Shown in pieces: positions 49,801 through 55,010 of a DNA stretch of 64,000 nt. Both the position numbers and the translations under genes were made by a program. Below the pieces are notes generated by a model. The model was not told the DNA's origin. It ran no database searches and saw nothing but the letters and a program-made list of their open reading frames with translations. Source of the stretch: Amphiura filiformis (Eukaryota; Echinodermata; Ophiuroidea; Amphilepidida; Amphiuridae); contig NC_092635.1 of the NCBI RefSeq assembly GCF_039555335.1, positions 70,034,058-70,098,057 of the forward strand, read 5' to 3'. Every line of letters begins with the position of its first letter. Position 1 is the stretch's first letter.

Positions 49801-50921
49801 GAAAAATAATTAGGCTTACAAACTTTGGCCCTGCAGTTCTTCTAATCCTTTTAGATCTTCGTAGCATACAGGCCTTGCCGTGTTGTGCGAGCGATCTGGC
49901 TTTCACTCGCCACCGCTAGCCCAAAATCTAGTAAGCGATTTTCCACTCGCCATACACACTAAACATTGTTCGCGGCGAATCACCAAAAATTGAATCAATT
50001 TATATTCAAGTTTCAGCATTATTAATGTATTCGATTTAGGACTGTTGTCGACAAGGTATCAACAATATTGTCGACAAAGCAATTTTCCAGATTGTCAACA
50101 AGCATGGACCAACTGTCGACAAAAAAACTAGTCATTAAAATGTTAGAGATAATTTACACCTGCATCAGTTTTCATCAGCAAGTGGTGCAGCTTATCTTTC
50201 CATTACAATCCCAATATTCCGATGCCGCACATATTTTGATGTAAATAAACGATGTATAATATTTTTACTTTATCAACATATTTTGTCTACGTCAGATCTT
50301 GAGATTTGATGATTGTCGACAATGAAAGTACTACTCGACAACAGCCCTAATCCCAGTCACCTGGGAGTGACCAGTCATTGCTTGTTACATACAGGCTGTA
50401 TCATAATGTTTGGTACCCATCAGTTTTTGGTGTTTATTGACAAACCTGTTCTTGAATATATGCAACATTGGATCCTGTTGAAATGCCCATCATTTATAGT
50501 TTTATGACCTTACATTACATTCATCTATATATAAGGTCGCTCCTCTGCTGCATTTTGCTGTAGTAGTCTTGTCCATAATCACTGGAAACTGATGGGTACC
50601 AATCATTTTGATACACCCTGTATAATGCTGTTGATTTGTGGCCAATCTAAGAAGATATGGCCAAAAAAATAATGATTTTGCTTTCTGCGCCAATCGATCC
50701 TCTTAAATTTTGTAGCAGCATCGGTAGACTAAGATGTTCAAGCCATTAACGTAAGTCACATTTTGTTTCTATCAAACTTTCAGGTGAGAGATATCCACAT
50801 ACATAATGAACTGTTCAGTGTTGAGAATGGTCTATTAACACCCACCTTCAAAGGTAAACGTCCAGCGCTCAAGGAGTTCTTTGCATCGCAGTTGGCAGAG
50901 ATGTATGCAAAATTGGATTAA
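2364..50921 (+). CDS. ACSL: Long-chain-fatty-acid--CoA ligase, ACSL1/5/6 type (18 exons)
   Basis: The enzyme activates long-chain fatty acids with ATP and CoA to acyl-CoA through an acyl-adenylate, feeding lipid synthesis and beta-oxidation. Coding exons: 2364-2405, 4382-4505, 10170-10237, 10891-10992, 19601-19700, 20376-20581, 20936-20987, 21329-21402, 22069-22146, 41480-41700, 42431-42485, 42744-42839, 43798-43962, 44605-44721, 45787-45930, 47033-47134, 47495-47566, 50784-50921. They sum to 1956 nt, or 651 residues plus TAA, with all phases consistent. Visible motifs are the P-loop TSGTTGVPKG (227-236), PLAHVFER (272-279), the gate-region GFFQGD (293-298), YGQTE (411-415), the FACS signature [10 protein letters not shown] (487-496) with DRKK (508-511), and [12 protein letters not shown] near the C-terminus. 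Relatives of this clade usually have about 680-700 residues. The shortfall is the N-terminal membrane anchor, which this first exon does not encode. Exon 12 has IGSAP where mammalian ACSL1/5 have TGAAP. Assignment to one vertebrate paralogue is not possible from sequence alone. Confidence 0.95.
2406..3896 (+). other. ACSL intron 1, first part
   Basis: This is AT-rich intron sequence with TA-rich simple stretches near 2560-2620 and 2820. I see no further exon or clear mobile element. Confidence 0.5.
3897..4262. repeat. Partial tandem duplication in intron 1
   Basis: The block around CAATATTCATATTTTAGGTC at 3922, followed by ATGACCCCC and GGTGTCAAATGAAA, recurs near 4170 with the same order of landmarks. 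The unit is about 240 bp and the second copy is shorter. Confidence 0.75.
4382..4505 (+). CDS. ACSL: ACSL exon 2 (residues 15-55)
   Basis: An acceptor CCTTAG and a donor GTAAGT bound this exon. It encodes the region before the adenylation core, including [15 protein letters not shown], which matches the TMYEVFQRGL-type helix of ACSL proteins. The last nucleotide forms an Asn codon with exon 3. Confidence 0.93.
4894..5198. mobile_element. Palindromic MITE with GGTTCT/AGAACC motifs
   Basis: The ends TACACTCTTA and TAAGAGTGTA are inverted, and the inverted similarity runs far inward (ACCCTCTCCCAAA against TTTGGGAGAGGGT). Several GGTTCT...AGAACC palindromes lie between, near 4962, 5070 and 5111. 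The element has no coding capacity. Confidence 0.8.
5222..5632 (+). repeat. Minisatellite, left foldback arm
   Basis: This is a tandem array of 15-18-bp units, shifting from TTGGTCCAATCCCA near the outer end to CCATGTCCCACTAGG inward. Open frames through it are repeat artefacts. Confidence 0.9.
5635..6803. mobile_element. Mariner-like non-autonomous element in minisatellite
   Basis: The termini TTGTCTGTCC and GGACAGACAA are inverted, with similarity over about 120 bp (TAACTTAGACACCC against GGGTGTCTAAGTTA). TA flanks both sides. Removing the element with one TA restores CCCACTAGGTCC, a normal minisatellite unit, which proves insertion. A second inner inverted pair (ATTATACTCCTCACC near 6256 against GGTGAGGAGTATAAT near 6495) is present. 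I see no transposase. Confidence 0.85.
6806..6885 (+). repeat. Minisatellite, inner part of left arm
   Basis: The CCATGTCCCACTTGGG units continue here after the mariner-like insertion and end at CCCACTATGG. Confidence 0.85.
6886..8003. other. Foldback element interior, no gene recognised
   Basis: This is about 1.1 kb of unique AT-rich sequence between the two minisatellite arms. Only short frames are present and no transposase motif is recognisable. Confidence 0.5.
8004..8203. mobile_element. Small MITE with A-run/T-run ends
   Basis: ACGAAAAAA followed by ACCCTGTTCTACGGGCC at the left faces GGCCGACCGACGTAGAACAG then a T-run and CGT at the right. A related fragment (GACCGACC...GTAGAACATGG then a T-run and CGTCAG) is at 23157-23236. 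Confidence 0.65.
8612..9018 (-). repeat. Minisatellite, right foldback arm
   Basis: Tandem GTGGGACATGGCCCTA units change to GTGGGATTGGACCAA at the outer end, the reverse complement of the array at 5222-5632. Open frames on both strands here are artefacts. Confidence 0.9.
9404..10017. mobile_element. hAT-type MITE, copy 1, with nested palindrome
   Basis: The termini CAGGGAGGTAAATA and TATTTACCTCCCTG are inverted. The 8-bp ATGAGTAG is directly repeated at 9396-9403 and 10018-10025, as expected for hAT transposition. The interior repeats GCCCACCCAGTAAATTATTT. A further palindrome at about 9795-9957 (GATACCATAACATATCGGA against TCCGATATGTTATGGTATC) looks like a nested MITE. The second family copy is at 60770-61611. 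Confidence 0.9.
10170..10237 (+). CDS. ACSL: ACSL exon 3 (residues 56-78)
   Basis: It encodes [19 protein letters not shown], the conserved GPCLGWR...PYKW block of the ACSL family. It is bounded by TACAAG and GTACCA, and its phases match both neighbours. Confidence 0.95.
10238..10890 (+). other. ACSL intron 3
   Basis: AT-rich intron of 653 bp. I see no repeat or gene in it. Confidence 0.6.
10891..10992 (+). CDS. ACSL: ACSL exon 4 (residues 79-112)
   Basis: It encodes 34 residues ending in [10 protein letters not shown], which joins W at the start of exon 5 to give the conserved NRPEW block. The boundaries are GTTCTAG and GTAGGG. Confidence 0.95.
11084..19545. repeat. 85/86-bp satellite array in ACSL intron 4
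   Basis: There are about 85 copies of an 85- or 86-bp unit (one A more or less in GGTAAAACTACATTAC), containing AGAATATTTGTACTTTTAT, CATATAAAGAAGAGTAGTAC and GCAATGCCAAGAAG. The edge units at 11084-11300 and 19350-19545 are diverged. Central units are nearly identical. A variant unit with CCTAGAAGTGGTCAAATTAC recurs at 14271, 15993, 17449 and 18902, so a higher-order period of about 1455 bp (17 units) is visible. The array is split by the insertion at 12984-14103. Confidence 0.97.
12984..14103. mobile_element. 1.1-kb insertion in the satellite, possibly solo LTR
   Basis: Unique sequence interrupts the satellite and is flanked by direct ACTAC repeats at 12979-12983 and 14104-14108. Removing it with one ACTAC restores the repeat unit. 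A 5-bp duplication fits an LTR retroelement, but the ends are not canonical TG...CA. A 97-codon frame at 13297-13590 has no recognisable domain. Confidence 0.7.
19601..19700 (+). CDS. ACSL: ACSL exon 5 (residues 113-145)
   Basis: It encodes [20 protein letters not shown] and then TLG, the family's [12 protein letters not shown] block. It starts after TTCCAG, just downstream of the 85/86-bp satellite, and ends at GTACGT. Confidence 0.96.
19734..20109. mobile_element. TTAA-flanked palindromic MITE, family A copy 1
   Basis: TTAAGGTGGTACTA at the left faces TAGTACCACCTTAA at the right. Inverted similarity runs through most of the 376 bp, for example GTTATGTATATTATAGGGGC against GCCCCTATAATATACATAAC. 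TTAA targets suggest a piggyBac-type mobiliser. Copy 2 is at 53266-53632. Confidence 0.85.
20132..20284. repeat. 51-bp tandem repeat, three copies
   Basis: AGCCGACTGAAAAAAA followed by CGTCTTGTAACTTTGAAAG starts at 20132, 20183 and 20234. The period is a multiple of three, so open frames pass through on both strands. Nothing suggests that they are coding. Confidence 0.9.
20376..20581 (+). CDS. ACSL: ACSL exon 6 (residues 146-214)
   Basis: It encodes 69 residues of the N-terminal adenylation subdomain, including a TLKLIILLG strand and an [11 protein letters not shown] segment. The boundaries are TTACAG and GTATGT. Confidence 0.96.
20936..20987 (+). CDS. ACSL: ACSL exon 7 (residues 215-231), P-loop first half
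   Basis: It encodes [17 protein letters not shown]. The AMP-binding P-loop is split by the intron after the first base of Gly232. Confidence 0.97.
21329..21402 (+). CDS. ACSL: ACSL exon 8 (residues 232-256), P-loop second half
   Basis: It encodes [13 protein letters not shown] and flanking residues, completing TSGTTGVPKG, which binds ATP phosphates in adenylate-forming enzymes. The boundaries are ACAATAG and GTATGT. Confidence 0.97.
22069..22146 (+). CDS. ACSL: ACSL exon 9 (residues 257-282)
   Basis: It encodes [19 protein letters not shown], the conserved YLPLAHMFER block just before the fatty-acid gate. Its GTAAGG donor opens the 19.3-kb intron 9. Confidence 0.96.
22172..22312. mobile_element. 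Short MITE, family B copy 1
   Basis: GGGGCAAGAAGCCCCCATCT and GCAATAGCTGCC at the left face GGCAGCTATAAATGCAGATA and TTCTTGCCC at the right. Related copies lie at 52886-53008 and 62766-62893. Confidence 0.7.
22434..22472 (+). pseudogene. ACSL: Relic of a duplicated ACSL fatty-acid-gate exon
   Basis: After an acceptor-like TTTTTAG the sequence reads [13 protein letters not shown], against [13 protein letters not shown] at the start of exon 10 (41480). The first 31 nucleotides differ at about four places. A short repeat then interrupts it. About 24 nt beyond that repeat, from 22689, [10 protein letters not shown] resembles [10 protein letters not shown] of exon 10 (about 20 of 30 bases identical) but is shifted in frame and soon meets a stop. 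I infer a decayed alternative gate exon. Confidence 0.7.
22475..22659. mobile_element. Short inverted-end element inside the relic exon
   Basis: CAGTGGCGGCACCA at 22480 and GGCGCCGCCACTG ending at 22659 are inverted ends around G-rich sequence. TTTGTCCG (22467) and TTTGTCTG (22660) flank it as a 7-of-8 match, a plausible aged 8-bp target duplication with a few extra bases at the left. Confidence 0.6.
22873..23805. repeat. About 110-bp diverged tandem repeats
   Basis: The unit contains GGTGTCTGAGG, a C-run, CCGAAGTTGGA, AATTTTGCCAAATGAAGGTC and CAAATTGAAGCC. CCAAATTGAA recurs near 23155, 23307, 23412 and 23525, with a diverged copy near 23643. Overlapping open frames come from the repeat. A GACCGACC/GTAGAACATGG fragment is inserted at about 23157-23236. 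Confidence 0.8.
24188..24919. repeat. Diverged repeats beginning with a CAGTGGCGTAG end
   Basis: An element end, CAGTGGCGTAGATGTC, is followed by weakly similar units of about 150 bp. The unit (ATCTTTCATA...TAGTTTT, GGCTCAAAAT, GGGG.ACTG) is seen near 24450, 24600 and 24740. It resembles the debris of a larger hAT-like element. Confidence 0.5.
25146..27578. mobile_element. 2.4-kb DNA element with repeated TATTCGTAGGTAA motif
   Basis: The ends TGGTGAATCCAACCAAAAG and, inverted, TGGTCGAATCCAACGAAAAG are similar over about 28 bp. TATA flanks both sides. The other Penelope arm (near 29940) preserves the empty site, so this is a real insertion. There is no substantial frame. TATTCGTAGGTAA or a close variant occurs at about 25332 (inverted), 25698, 26051, 26072, 26439, 26815, 26843 (inverted), 27004 and 27193. 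The family is unidentified. Confidence 0.75.
27992..29384 (-). pseudogene. Penelope-like reverse transcriptase/GIY-YIG remnant
   Basis: On the minus strand, from high to low coordinates, I read a CDVSS...YTNIP block with a one-base frame break, then [20 protein letters not shown] and the polymerase motif [12 protein letters not shown] (about 29000-29035). FLDVTIR follows, then a thumb region shifted in frame. A Cys-rich linker (CVVCKD...[14 protein letters not shown]) leads into the GIY-YIG-type endonuclease [20 protein letters not shown]. Order and motifs are diagnostic of Penelope-like retroelements, which use reverse transcriptase for target-primed integration. The N-terminus is missing and frameshifts break it, so it is inactive. 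Confidence 0.9.
30344..31129. repeat. Diverged edge of the 69-bp satellite
   Basis: Landmarks of the satellite (CCTGGTTACAAGCCGCC, CTTGTATGTGCCGCC) recur irregularly with unique sequence between them. This looks like the old, poorly homogenised border of the array. Confidence 0.75.
31130..40640. repeat. 69-bp satellite array in ACSL intron 9
   Basis: There are about 137 copies of a unit reading CTCTATCTCTCTATCATGG, TTGGTTGGCTACAAGCCGCC, CTCTATCTGCATTCCTGG, TATGTGCCGCCC. Most units are 69 bp (start-to-start 69 at 35551, 35620, 35689), with 68- and 71-bp variants. The period is divisible by three and the consensus has no stop in any forward frame. Frames up to 1338 codons therefore exist in all three phases, interrupted mainly where GGCTACAAG is GGCTATAAG. 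I regard these as artefacts. Confidence 0.97.
40645..40880. repeat. CTTT microsatellite and pyrimidine tract
   Basis: Perfect TTTC repeats decay into a mixed C/T tract of about 235 bp directly abutting the satellite. The + strand is nearly pure pyrimidine. Confidence 0.97.
41020..41362. mobile_element. MITE family C, degraded copy
   Basis: It shares, in order, TCCTAGCATC, TTCAGTTGATTC, ATTACACTGCTCCAT, AATCTGCAAGAA, AGCCAGAGGTTTCCAGTG and GAGGCTGTGGATCAC with the copies at 44845 and 55011. The left end and both TTAA sites have decayed. Confidence 0.8.
41480..41700 (+). CDS. ACSL: ACSL exon 10 (residues 283-355), fatty-acid gate
   Basis: It begins [16 protein letters not shown], the gate region that lines the acyl entry tunnel, and continues through [15 protein letters not shown]. 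In vertebrate ACSL1 and ACSL6 this position is served by mutually exclusive exons. A decayed copy of the exon start lies at 22434 in the preceding intron. The boundaries are TTCCAG and GTAAGT. Confidence 0.97.
41909..41990 (+). ncRNA. tRNA-like SINE head (tentative)
   Basis: GATAGCTCATTCC resembles a tRNA A box and, about 60 bp on, GGTTCGATTCC is a good B box followed by a 3'-like arm. It does not fold as a normal tRNA by eye. A tRNA-derived SINE remnant in intron 10 is the most likely reading. Confidence 0.4.
42431..42485 (+). CDS. ACSL: ACSL exon 11 (residues 356-374)
   Basis: It encodes [18 protein letters not shown], matching the GIIRNNS.WDK..F.K.Q block of the family. The boundaries are TTGCAG and GTAGAG. 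Confidence 0.95.
42744..42839 (+). CDS. ACSL: ACSL exon 12 (residues 375-406)
   Basis: It encodes 32 residues containing [18 protein letters not shown]. This is the substrate-binding strand where relatives have GGRVR...TGAAP. The GSAP variant is unusual for the ACSL1/5/6 clade but leaves the Ala-Pro in place. Confidence 0.95.
43001..43388. mobile_element. Dispersed MITE-like repeat, copy 2
   Basis: TTAAAGTCATAATGTACGAT at the left faces ATCGTACATTAAGCCTTTAA at the right. The interior matches 895-1238 (TTTTTTTCAAACC, GATTTTTTGGCAT, AATCAGCCAAATT, ATTATGACTTTA). It lies in ACSL intron 12. Confidence 0.8.
43389..43415. mobile_element. Fragment of a Penelope 3' tail
   Basis: ACCTGAGCTTTTAATCCTAG then CAGGAT closely matches the tail of the Penelope element at 25075-25095. 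It is probably the remnant of an extremely truncated insertion. Confidence 0.5.
43590..43822 (+). repeat. 128-bp tandem duplication across the exon 13 acceptor
   Basis: Unit 1 (from 43590) and unit 2 (from 43718) share ACACCACTTTCTTACTATCA, CATTGG and TTGTCATTTTGATA, then a CTTACAG acceptor. Unit 1 continues ATTTATGAAGGTCATAGACA, a copy of the exon 13 start, then runs into TGA in that frame. The working acceptor is in unit 2. Confidence 0.9.
43798..43962 (+). CDS. ACSL: ACSL exon 13 (residues 407-461), adenine-binding motif
   Basis: It starts [15 protein letters not shown] is the adenine-binding motif. [17 protein letters not shown] follows. Its 5' edge and acceptor are duplicated 128 bp upstream, giving a decoy acceptor at 43669. 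Confidence 0.97.
44359..44553. mobile_element. TTAA-flanked MITE in ACSL intron 13
   Basis: AGAGGAAGCCCCACCAGAGC faces GCTCTGGTGGGCTTCCTCT as near-perfect ends, directly inside TTAA at both sides. The inverted repeat continues through GGGGTGAACCAAACC. Confidence 0.88.
44605..44721 (+). CDS. ACSL: ACSL exon 14 (residues 462-500), FACS signature
   Basis: It encodes [19 protein letters not shown], then [10 protein letters not shown], the FACS signature. The TGD aspartate (494) contacts the ribose hydroxyls in related structures. The exon ends at GTAAGA. Confidence 0.97.
44845..45553. mobile_element. MITE family C, full copy with nested hAT insert
   Basis: TTAA plus AGGAGTATTTCGTGATCC faces GGATCACGAAATGCCCCT plus TTAA. 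Without the nested insert (45104-45458 plus one target copy) it is 346 bp, the same length as the copy at 55011-55356. A perfect 30-bp palindrome sits at 45006-45035, centred on CTGGTGCACCAG. Confidence 0.92.
45104..45458. mobile_element. Nested hAT-type MITE with GGTTGTCC motifs
   Basis: The ends CAGTGTCCGAA and TTCGAACACTG are inverted. The 8-bp ATTATGAA is duplicated at 45096-45103 and 45459-45466. GGTTGTCC or its complement recurs about ten times inside. Confidence 0.92.
45787..45930 (+). CDS. ACSL: ACSL exon 15 (residues 501-548), hinge
   Basis: It encodes [20 protein letters not shown], the hinge between the large and small domains, then PEKIE and HGESLK. It is very close to mammalian ACSL sequence. 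Confidence 0.97.
46072..46552. mobile_element. MITE with TGTT/AACA-rich palindrome, ACSL intron 15
   Basis: ACACTGCAAAAACAGCA then CAACAC faces GTGTTGCTTTGCTGTTTTTG then CATTGT. The interior carries a palindrome of AACACTAAAACACATAAAAA. Another MITE is nested at 46291-46502. Confidence 0.8.
46291..46502. mobile_element. Nested palindromic MITE
   Basis: GTTCGTTCATACTACCACCG then CATTTGCGATGCG faces its near-perfect complement CGCATCGCAAATGCGG then TGGTAGTATGAACGGAC. The GC content is higher than the surroundings. Confidence 0.88.
46749..46856 (+). repeat. Degenerate TTAGGG interstitial repeats
   Basis: TTAGGGTTTAGG, TTAGGATTAGGGATAAGG, TAGGGTTAG and TTAGGATTAGGGTTAGGG recur. This is the vertebrate/echinoderm-type telomere unit in degraded form within ACSL intron 15. 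Confidence 0.75.
47033..47134 (+). CDS. ACSL: ACSL exon 16 (residues 549-582)
   Basis: It encodes [20 protein letters not shown] and 14 more residues of the C-terminal domain. The boundaries are TCACAG and GTAAGT. Confidence 0.94.
47495..47566 (+). CDS. ACSL: ACSL exon 17 (residues 583-606)
   Basis: It encodes [20 protein letters not shown] followed by GFEL, the family's V..AIL..M...GK..GLK.FE helix. The boundaries are TTCCAG and GTAAGA. Confidence 0.95.
47764..48035. mobile_element. TTGTCGACAA-rich element, truncated copy
   Basis: TTGTTGTCAACAAGG, TTGTCGACAATATTGTTGAC and CAAGCATGGACC match 50036-50353 in order, then similarity fades near 48035. The far terminus is missing. Confidence 0.7.
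48412..49079. mobile_element. Long TTAA-flanked palindrome in ACSL intron 17
   Basis: TTAAGGGAT faces ATCCCTTAA and the two halves of 668 bp are inverted copies throughout. Examples are GACCTTTCATATTGAAGATA then TGGATTTTTTCCC against its complement across the centre near 48750. The transcript would form a very long hairpin. Confidence 0.9.
49080..50035 (+). other. ACSL intron 17, unique part
   Basis: AT-rich sequence between two mobile elements. I see no exon or repeat that I can name. Confidence 0.5.
50036..50353. mobile_element. TTGTCGACAA-rich element, complete copy
   Basis: The left end ACTGTTGTCGACAAG and right end CTCGACAACAGCCCT are inverted. TTGTCGACAA or a one-base variant recurs several times near both ends. 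The related truncated copy is at 47764. Confidence 0.75.
50390..50622. mobile_element. MITE with TACAGGCTGTATCA ends
   Basis: TACAGGCTGTATCATAATG then TTTGGTACCCATCAGTTTT faces AAACTGATGGGTACCAATCA then TTTTGATACACCCTGTA. TA at both ends suggests a Tc1/mariner-type target. Confidence 0.82.
50784..50921 (+). CDS. ACSL: ACSL exon 18 (residues 607-651 and stop)
   Basis: It encodes [20 protein letters not shown] then [13 protein letters not shown], including the lysine-bearing loop near the C-terminus used by adenylate-forming enzymes. It ends MYAKLD-TAA. The acceptor is TTTCAG. Confidence 0.97.
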   Translation: MRDIHIHNELFSVENGLLTPTFKGKRPALKEFFASQLAEMYAKLD

Positions 50922-52885
50922 CACACACTTTGCTTGTCTTCCGTACTAATACAGACATTGTCTATTGTCTTAGGGAAAGTTTGAGGGATTTGTACATTGT
51001 ATAGGGTTCCCAATTCGATACTGACAGCAGAATAAGGTTGGTTGGTTATGTGACAGAATTTTGAAGTAGTGGCATACTGGGCAAATGTTCTGAGGAGTGA
51101 GGAGGGAGGCAAAATTGCAAAAAGTCATTTACCTGCCTCATTCCCAGAATGCTCTTACTGGGATATCATGACAAATTTGAATGCTAAAATGGGCCAAAAA
51201 TTTTGGCTTTGGGGGGTTAAAAACATACAAAAGAAGGTGCAAAATGCAAATTCTGTCCCCAGATTCTGTCCTGGTATTTCAAGCCAGGTGGGATTTGCCC
51301 CCTGGTTTATGCCACTATTTTAAAGAAATGAGATCACATTATATAAAGGTTGGAACCCCCAAAGTACTGGTGATGTAGCTCACAGTTATGCCATGTTAAC
51401 ATGGTTAAGTGTTTGTGGTAACAGGGCATGCCAAGAAACATTCAACCGGGGGATATGAGTAGTCTTTCAACATGCCTTTGTCTAGAGCCCTGGGGTGGGA
51501 GGCTGGAAGCACCGTCTCTCTTATTGACGCTCAGTGTTGCAGCTTCACCGCTTTGTCATGTCTTTGGTGCTTCCCCCCCCCCCCTCGGCAGGGATCTTGA
51601 GAGTCTTTGACAAAGACTAGAATATGATATGAGCGCATTTGGAAGAGGCTGAAATGTGCCCAAAATAGGCTGATTTTGCATGTTGTTGGTGTAAACGTGG
51701 GAGGTTCAAGCCCCCAAGCCACTCCCTGGGCATGCACCTGTCATGGTAAAATGTGTCTTGTGAAAAGTTGACACCAAATTTACTTGCCTTGATGATTTGC
51801 TATCTATATCATTGATACATTATCTTGCCAAATCCCAAGCTCGGGATATTGTTTAAGCTTACTAACACACTTGAAACAGCTATCTTTATTCTGAAAGCCT
51901 GTACAATTACTTTCTCAGGAAAATACAGTACTTTATATAAATGAAGAGAAATTATTTCAAGGTTTTTGTTAAGCAAATTAGTATTATATAGGTAGTGTAT
52001 GTGCTTACATTGGGAAAATATAAACTTGCAATTGTTGGGACAATTCTCAGCCAGATTAACATTCCCACCTAGTTTATGTTTGCAGCAGGGCTGATTTTTG
52101 TATTATTTTATAAGACATTTATGGACTAGTGTATTGTACACCACTTTGTAGTATATTTAAGATGGTGGATGAAAGGGTAAAAAGCATGTATTATTTTTAT
52201 TTTTTATAATTTCGTTACAAGTGTACATTGTAAAATTCCAATTTATGTATATGAGATTATGGTATATTATTCTCATGTAGCTATCTTAAATACAGGGAAA
52301 GAACAAATGATATTGTTTCTGGAATATATTTTTGAGATAAAAGAAATTGTAGATATTACTACAGAATGTGCATTGATTTTATGTTGTCTATATGAATGTT
52401 TAAAAATGTTCAAATTTATGTATATTTTACACCTCGTTGTGAATCCAATATACCATATTTACTCTATTAAACCACCCGTATGTTAAACGTCCCCGTCTGC
52501 AGAAATTTCCATGCCATAGAATGTAAGCATCATAAATAAGCTAAAAACTGGCCTGTCATGATTGCGAAATTGCATGGACAAATTCTATTCTAACTTAAAT
52601 TTCCATCCAATTGTGCAACACATTAATGTTTATAATTTATAGGCCTATATGTAACTAAATAAATTGCATTCTTGCATAAATATGCATGTAGAGATCTAAT
52701 TTCGTAGTATTTTCTGATAATATGTGGTCCCTATAGATGCCGCCACATTGTATTTCAATCCGGAGATCATATTTTGCACATTTTTTCATTGAAAATTCAC
52801 TTCTCACTTTTCAAAATTGCAATGCCTGTGGGGCGTTTAATAGAGTATATACGGTATGCAACACAGACTGTAGAAAGAAAACAAG
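50922..52885 (+). other. ACSL 3' UTR and downstream flank
   Basis: There is no further coding exon after the TAA at 50921. The first AATAAA I noticed is at 52658, with an ATTAAA near 52463. Either could serve as the polyadenylation signal, so the 3' UTR may be about 1.6-1.8 kb. A C-run lies near 51572. Confidence 0.4.
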
Positions 52886-53008
52886 GGTTTTAGGGCAAGA
52901 AGTTCTTATCTGCAAAAGCTGCCAGGTTTTAAAATGTTAGATATGGCATGTTGTAAAAAAATGTCAAAGAGCAGCTATTGCAGATGGGCTATTTTGTCCT
53001 AAGGGCAT
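52886..53008. mobile_element. Short MITE, family B copy 2
   Basis: AGGGCAAGAAGTTCTTATCT then GCAAAAGCTGCC faces GCAGCTATTGCAGATGGGC then TTTTGTCCT. It is related to 22172-22312. Confidence 0.65.
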
Positions 53009-53265
53009 CCTAGTGAGCAAAATGTTATATATCATAAATACATCACTTACATCTGTGTATTCTGTAGACATTTATGAACAACATAAGAAATGACTAGTTC
53101 ATAATGACATTGTTTTTTTGATAGAATTATTGCATATAAAGCCATTTAATATATTTGCACAAATTTTAAACAACTTGTCACACACATGGTAATTATGCCT
53201 GTTTTGTAAAGCAGAGGTAATATAAGATATAAATATTGCAAGTACTAAACAAAGAATACTGATGG

Positions 53266-53632
53266 TTAAGGGGGTACTACACCCCTCGATAAATGTGTGT
53301 CTATTTTTGTATTTTCTCAAAAACTAATAACACAGGGGTAACAAAAGTTATGTATATTATTGGGGCAAGGAATCCAATTACTACACTGGAATTTCAGTGA
53401 CCCAAGACAAGCGGTTCGTTATTTATGATAGAAAATAAGGTACCGCTAGGATGTACCTCATTTCCTGTCATATATACTGAACCGCTTGTCTTGAGTCACT
53501 GAAATTTCAGTGTAGTAATTGGATTCCTTGCCCCAATAATATACATAACTTTTGTTACCAGTGTGTTATTATTTGTTGAGAAAAATGCAAAAATAGTCAC
53601 AAATTGACCACAGGGGTGTAGTACCCCCTTAA
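53266..53632. mobile_element. TTAA-flanked palindromic MITE, family A copy 2
   Basis: TTAAGGGGGTACTACACCCC faces GGGGTGTAGTACCCCCTTAA. The interior matches 19734-20109, including ACAAAAGTTATGTATATTAT and GACAAGCGGT. Confidence 0.9.
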
Positions 53633-53800
53633 AAGGCAATCAAAATTATTGTTCATATAACCGAGAACAAATGAAGACCACTTTCCAATCTTGGCTCAGA
53701 TAACCAGCAGTTTTTGCCTATCAATGCCACTATGCCACTACTATACTCCATGAGGCAAGAGTATAAAACAACAATCAGATCCACATAGTACATAATTATC

Positions 53801-53986
53801 TGGGCTATTCCCATTGAAATACATACACCCTATGGAAGACATGACCTTAATCTCCTACACAGGGGGTGCAGATTTCAAATGGAATCACCCATTCAGGTAA
53901 CTCCATTTAAAATTCACACTCCCTGTGTGGAAAAGTAAAGTCATGTCTTCCAGAGGGGGTGTATGGATTTCATATGGAATAGCCCA
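53801..53986. mobile_element. Palindromic MITE, family D copy 1
   Basis: TGGGCTATTCCCATTGAAAT faces ATTTCATATGGAATAGCCCA. Inner pairs include TATGGAAGACATGACCTTA against TAAAGTCATGTCTTCCAGA. A second copy is at 58491-58674. Confidence 0.85.
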
Positions 53987-54108
53987 ATATTGCTGGTAGA
54001 CTAAGCTTGTTTTGGAAAAGCAGTCTTTCATAACTTTAAAGCATATCAAGAAAGTAAAATTTAACAAAGTTCTCATGACTTACATTATTTTGGAGCATAA
54101 CAATCTAA

Positions 54109-54240
54109 GGAATGAAATTAAAACTCGACAGGCGGTTAGCTGCCGGTTCTGTCCGGTTCCCATTGTTTAGAACAATAGTAACCGGACGGAAACGCCCGGA
54201 ACAGGCGGTTGACTGCCGGTCGAGTTTTGATTTCGTCCCT
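54109..54240. mobile_element. Short hairpin MITE, GC-richer
   Basis: GGAATGAAATTAAAACTCGA then CAGGCGGTTAGCTGCCGG faces CCGGTCGAGTTTTGATTTCG then TCCCT. The two arms of about 60 bp are nearly complementary. Confidence 0.8.
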
Positions 54241-55010
54241 AAATCATTTTGTTTCTAGCACCTCATGAATATAGACAGTCAAAGCTCTGTGAAATGTTTT
54301 TTCATACTGAATAAACTAATGACTGCTTTTAGAATCATCTTCCGTTAGATGGAAAAATAAATGATACACATTCAATATTGAGCTGTGCAGTAACAATATG
54401 TGACACGATCAAGGGAAATGAGTCGAAAAACGCTAATATTGATTTTGAGATATTGGCAAAGAAATTTTCAACTTCTTTTGTTTTATATTGTTTTAAGCGA
54501 TTCATAGTCCACATGGGGTTTTCAGTTTCTGAAAGCTCTAAATGTCCTCTGTAGATACATACATAGAACTCATTTTCGACCAGGGTCAACATGTGACTCA
54601 TTCTCCTTGATCATGATACAGAATGTATATTAAATCATGTGATGCTGTCATAATGTTTTGTCACAGACTTTCACTCCCTTTTTGGTTCTCAGTTCTTTGC
54701 TGAGGTTTTCATTTTGCAATGTACATGAAATATTTCAAAGAGACTTTGTTGCCAACTGAATATATAGGCTACATCATACTGAGATATATTACTGAGATAT
54801 ATTGTTGTCATACGCTGCAAGTGCACATGTGCTACATGTAGTTTTAAATGGGCATAAGGTATATCTTGCACTGGTAATTGTAATTCCTAGAAGTTGTTTA
54901 ATTGGCATGTAGGCCTACAGTGTACATGCCAATTGTACACTTAAAAGCTTAATAGTAAGTAATAATAATATTATTATACAAATTTAATGCAAAATATAAT
55001 TTATTTAATG

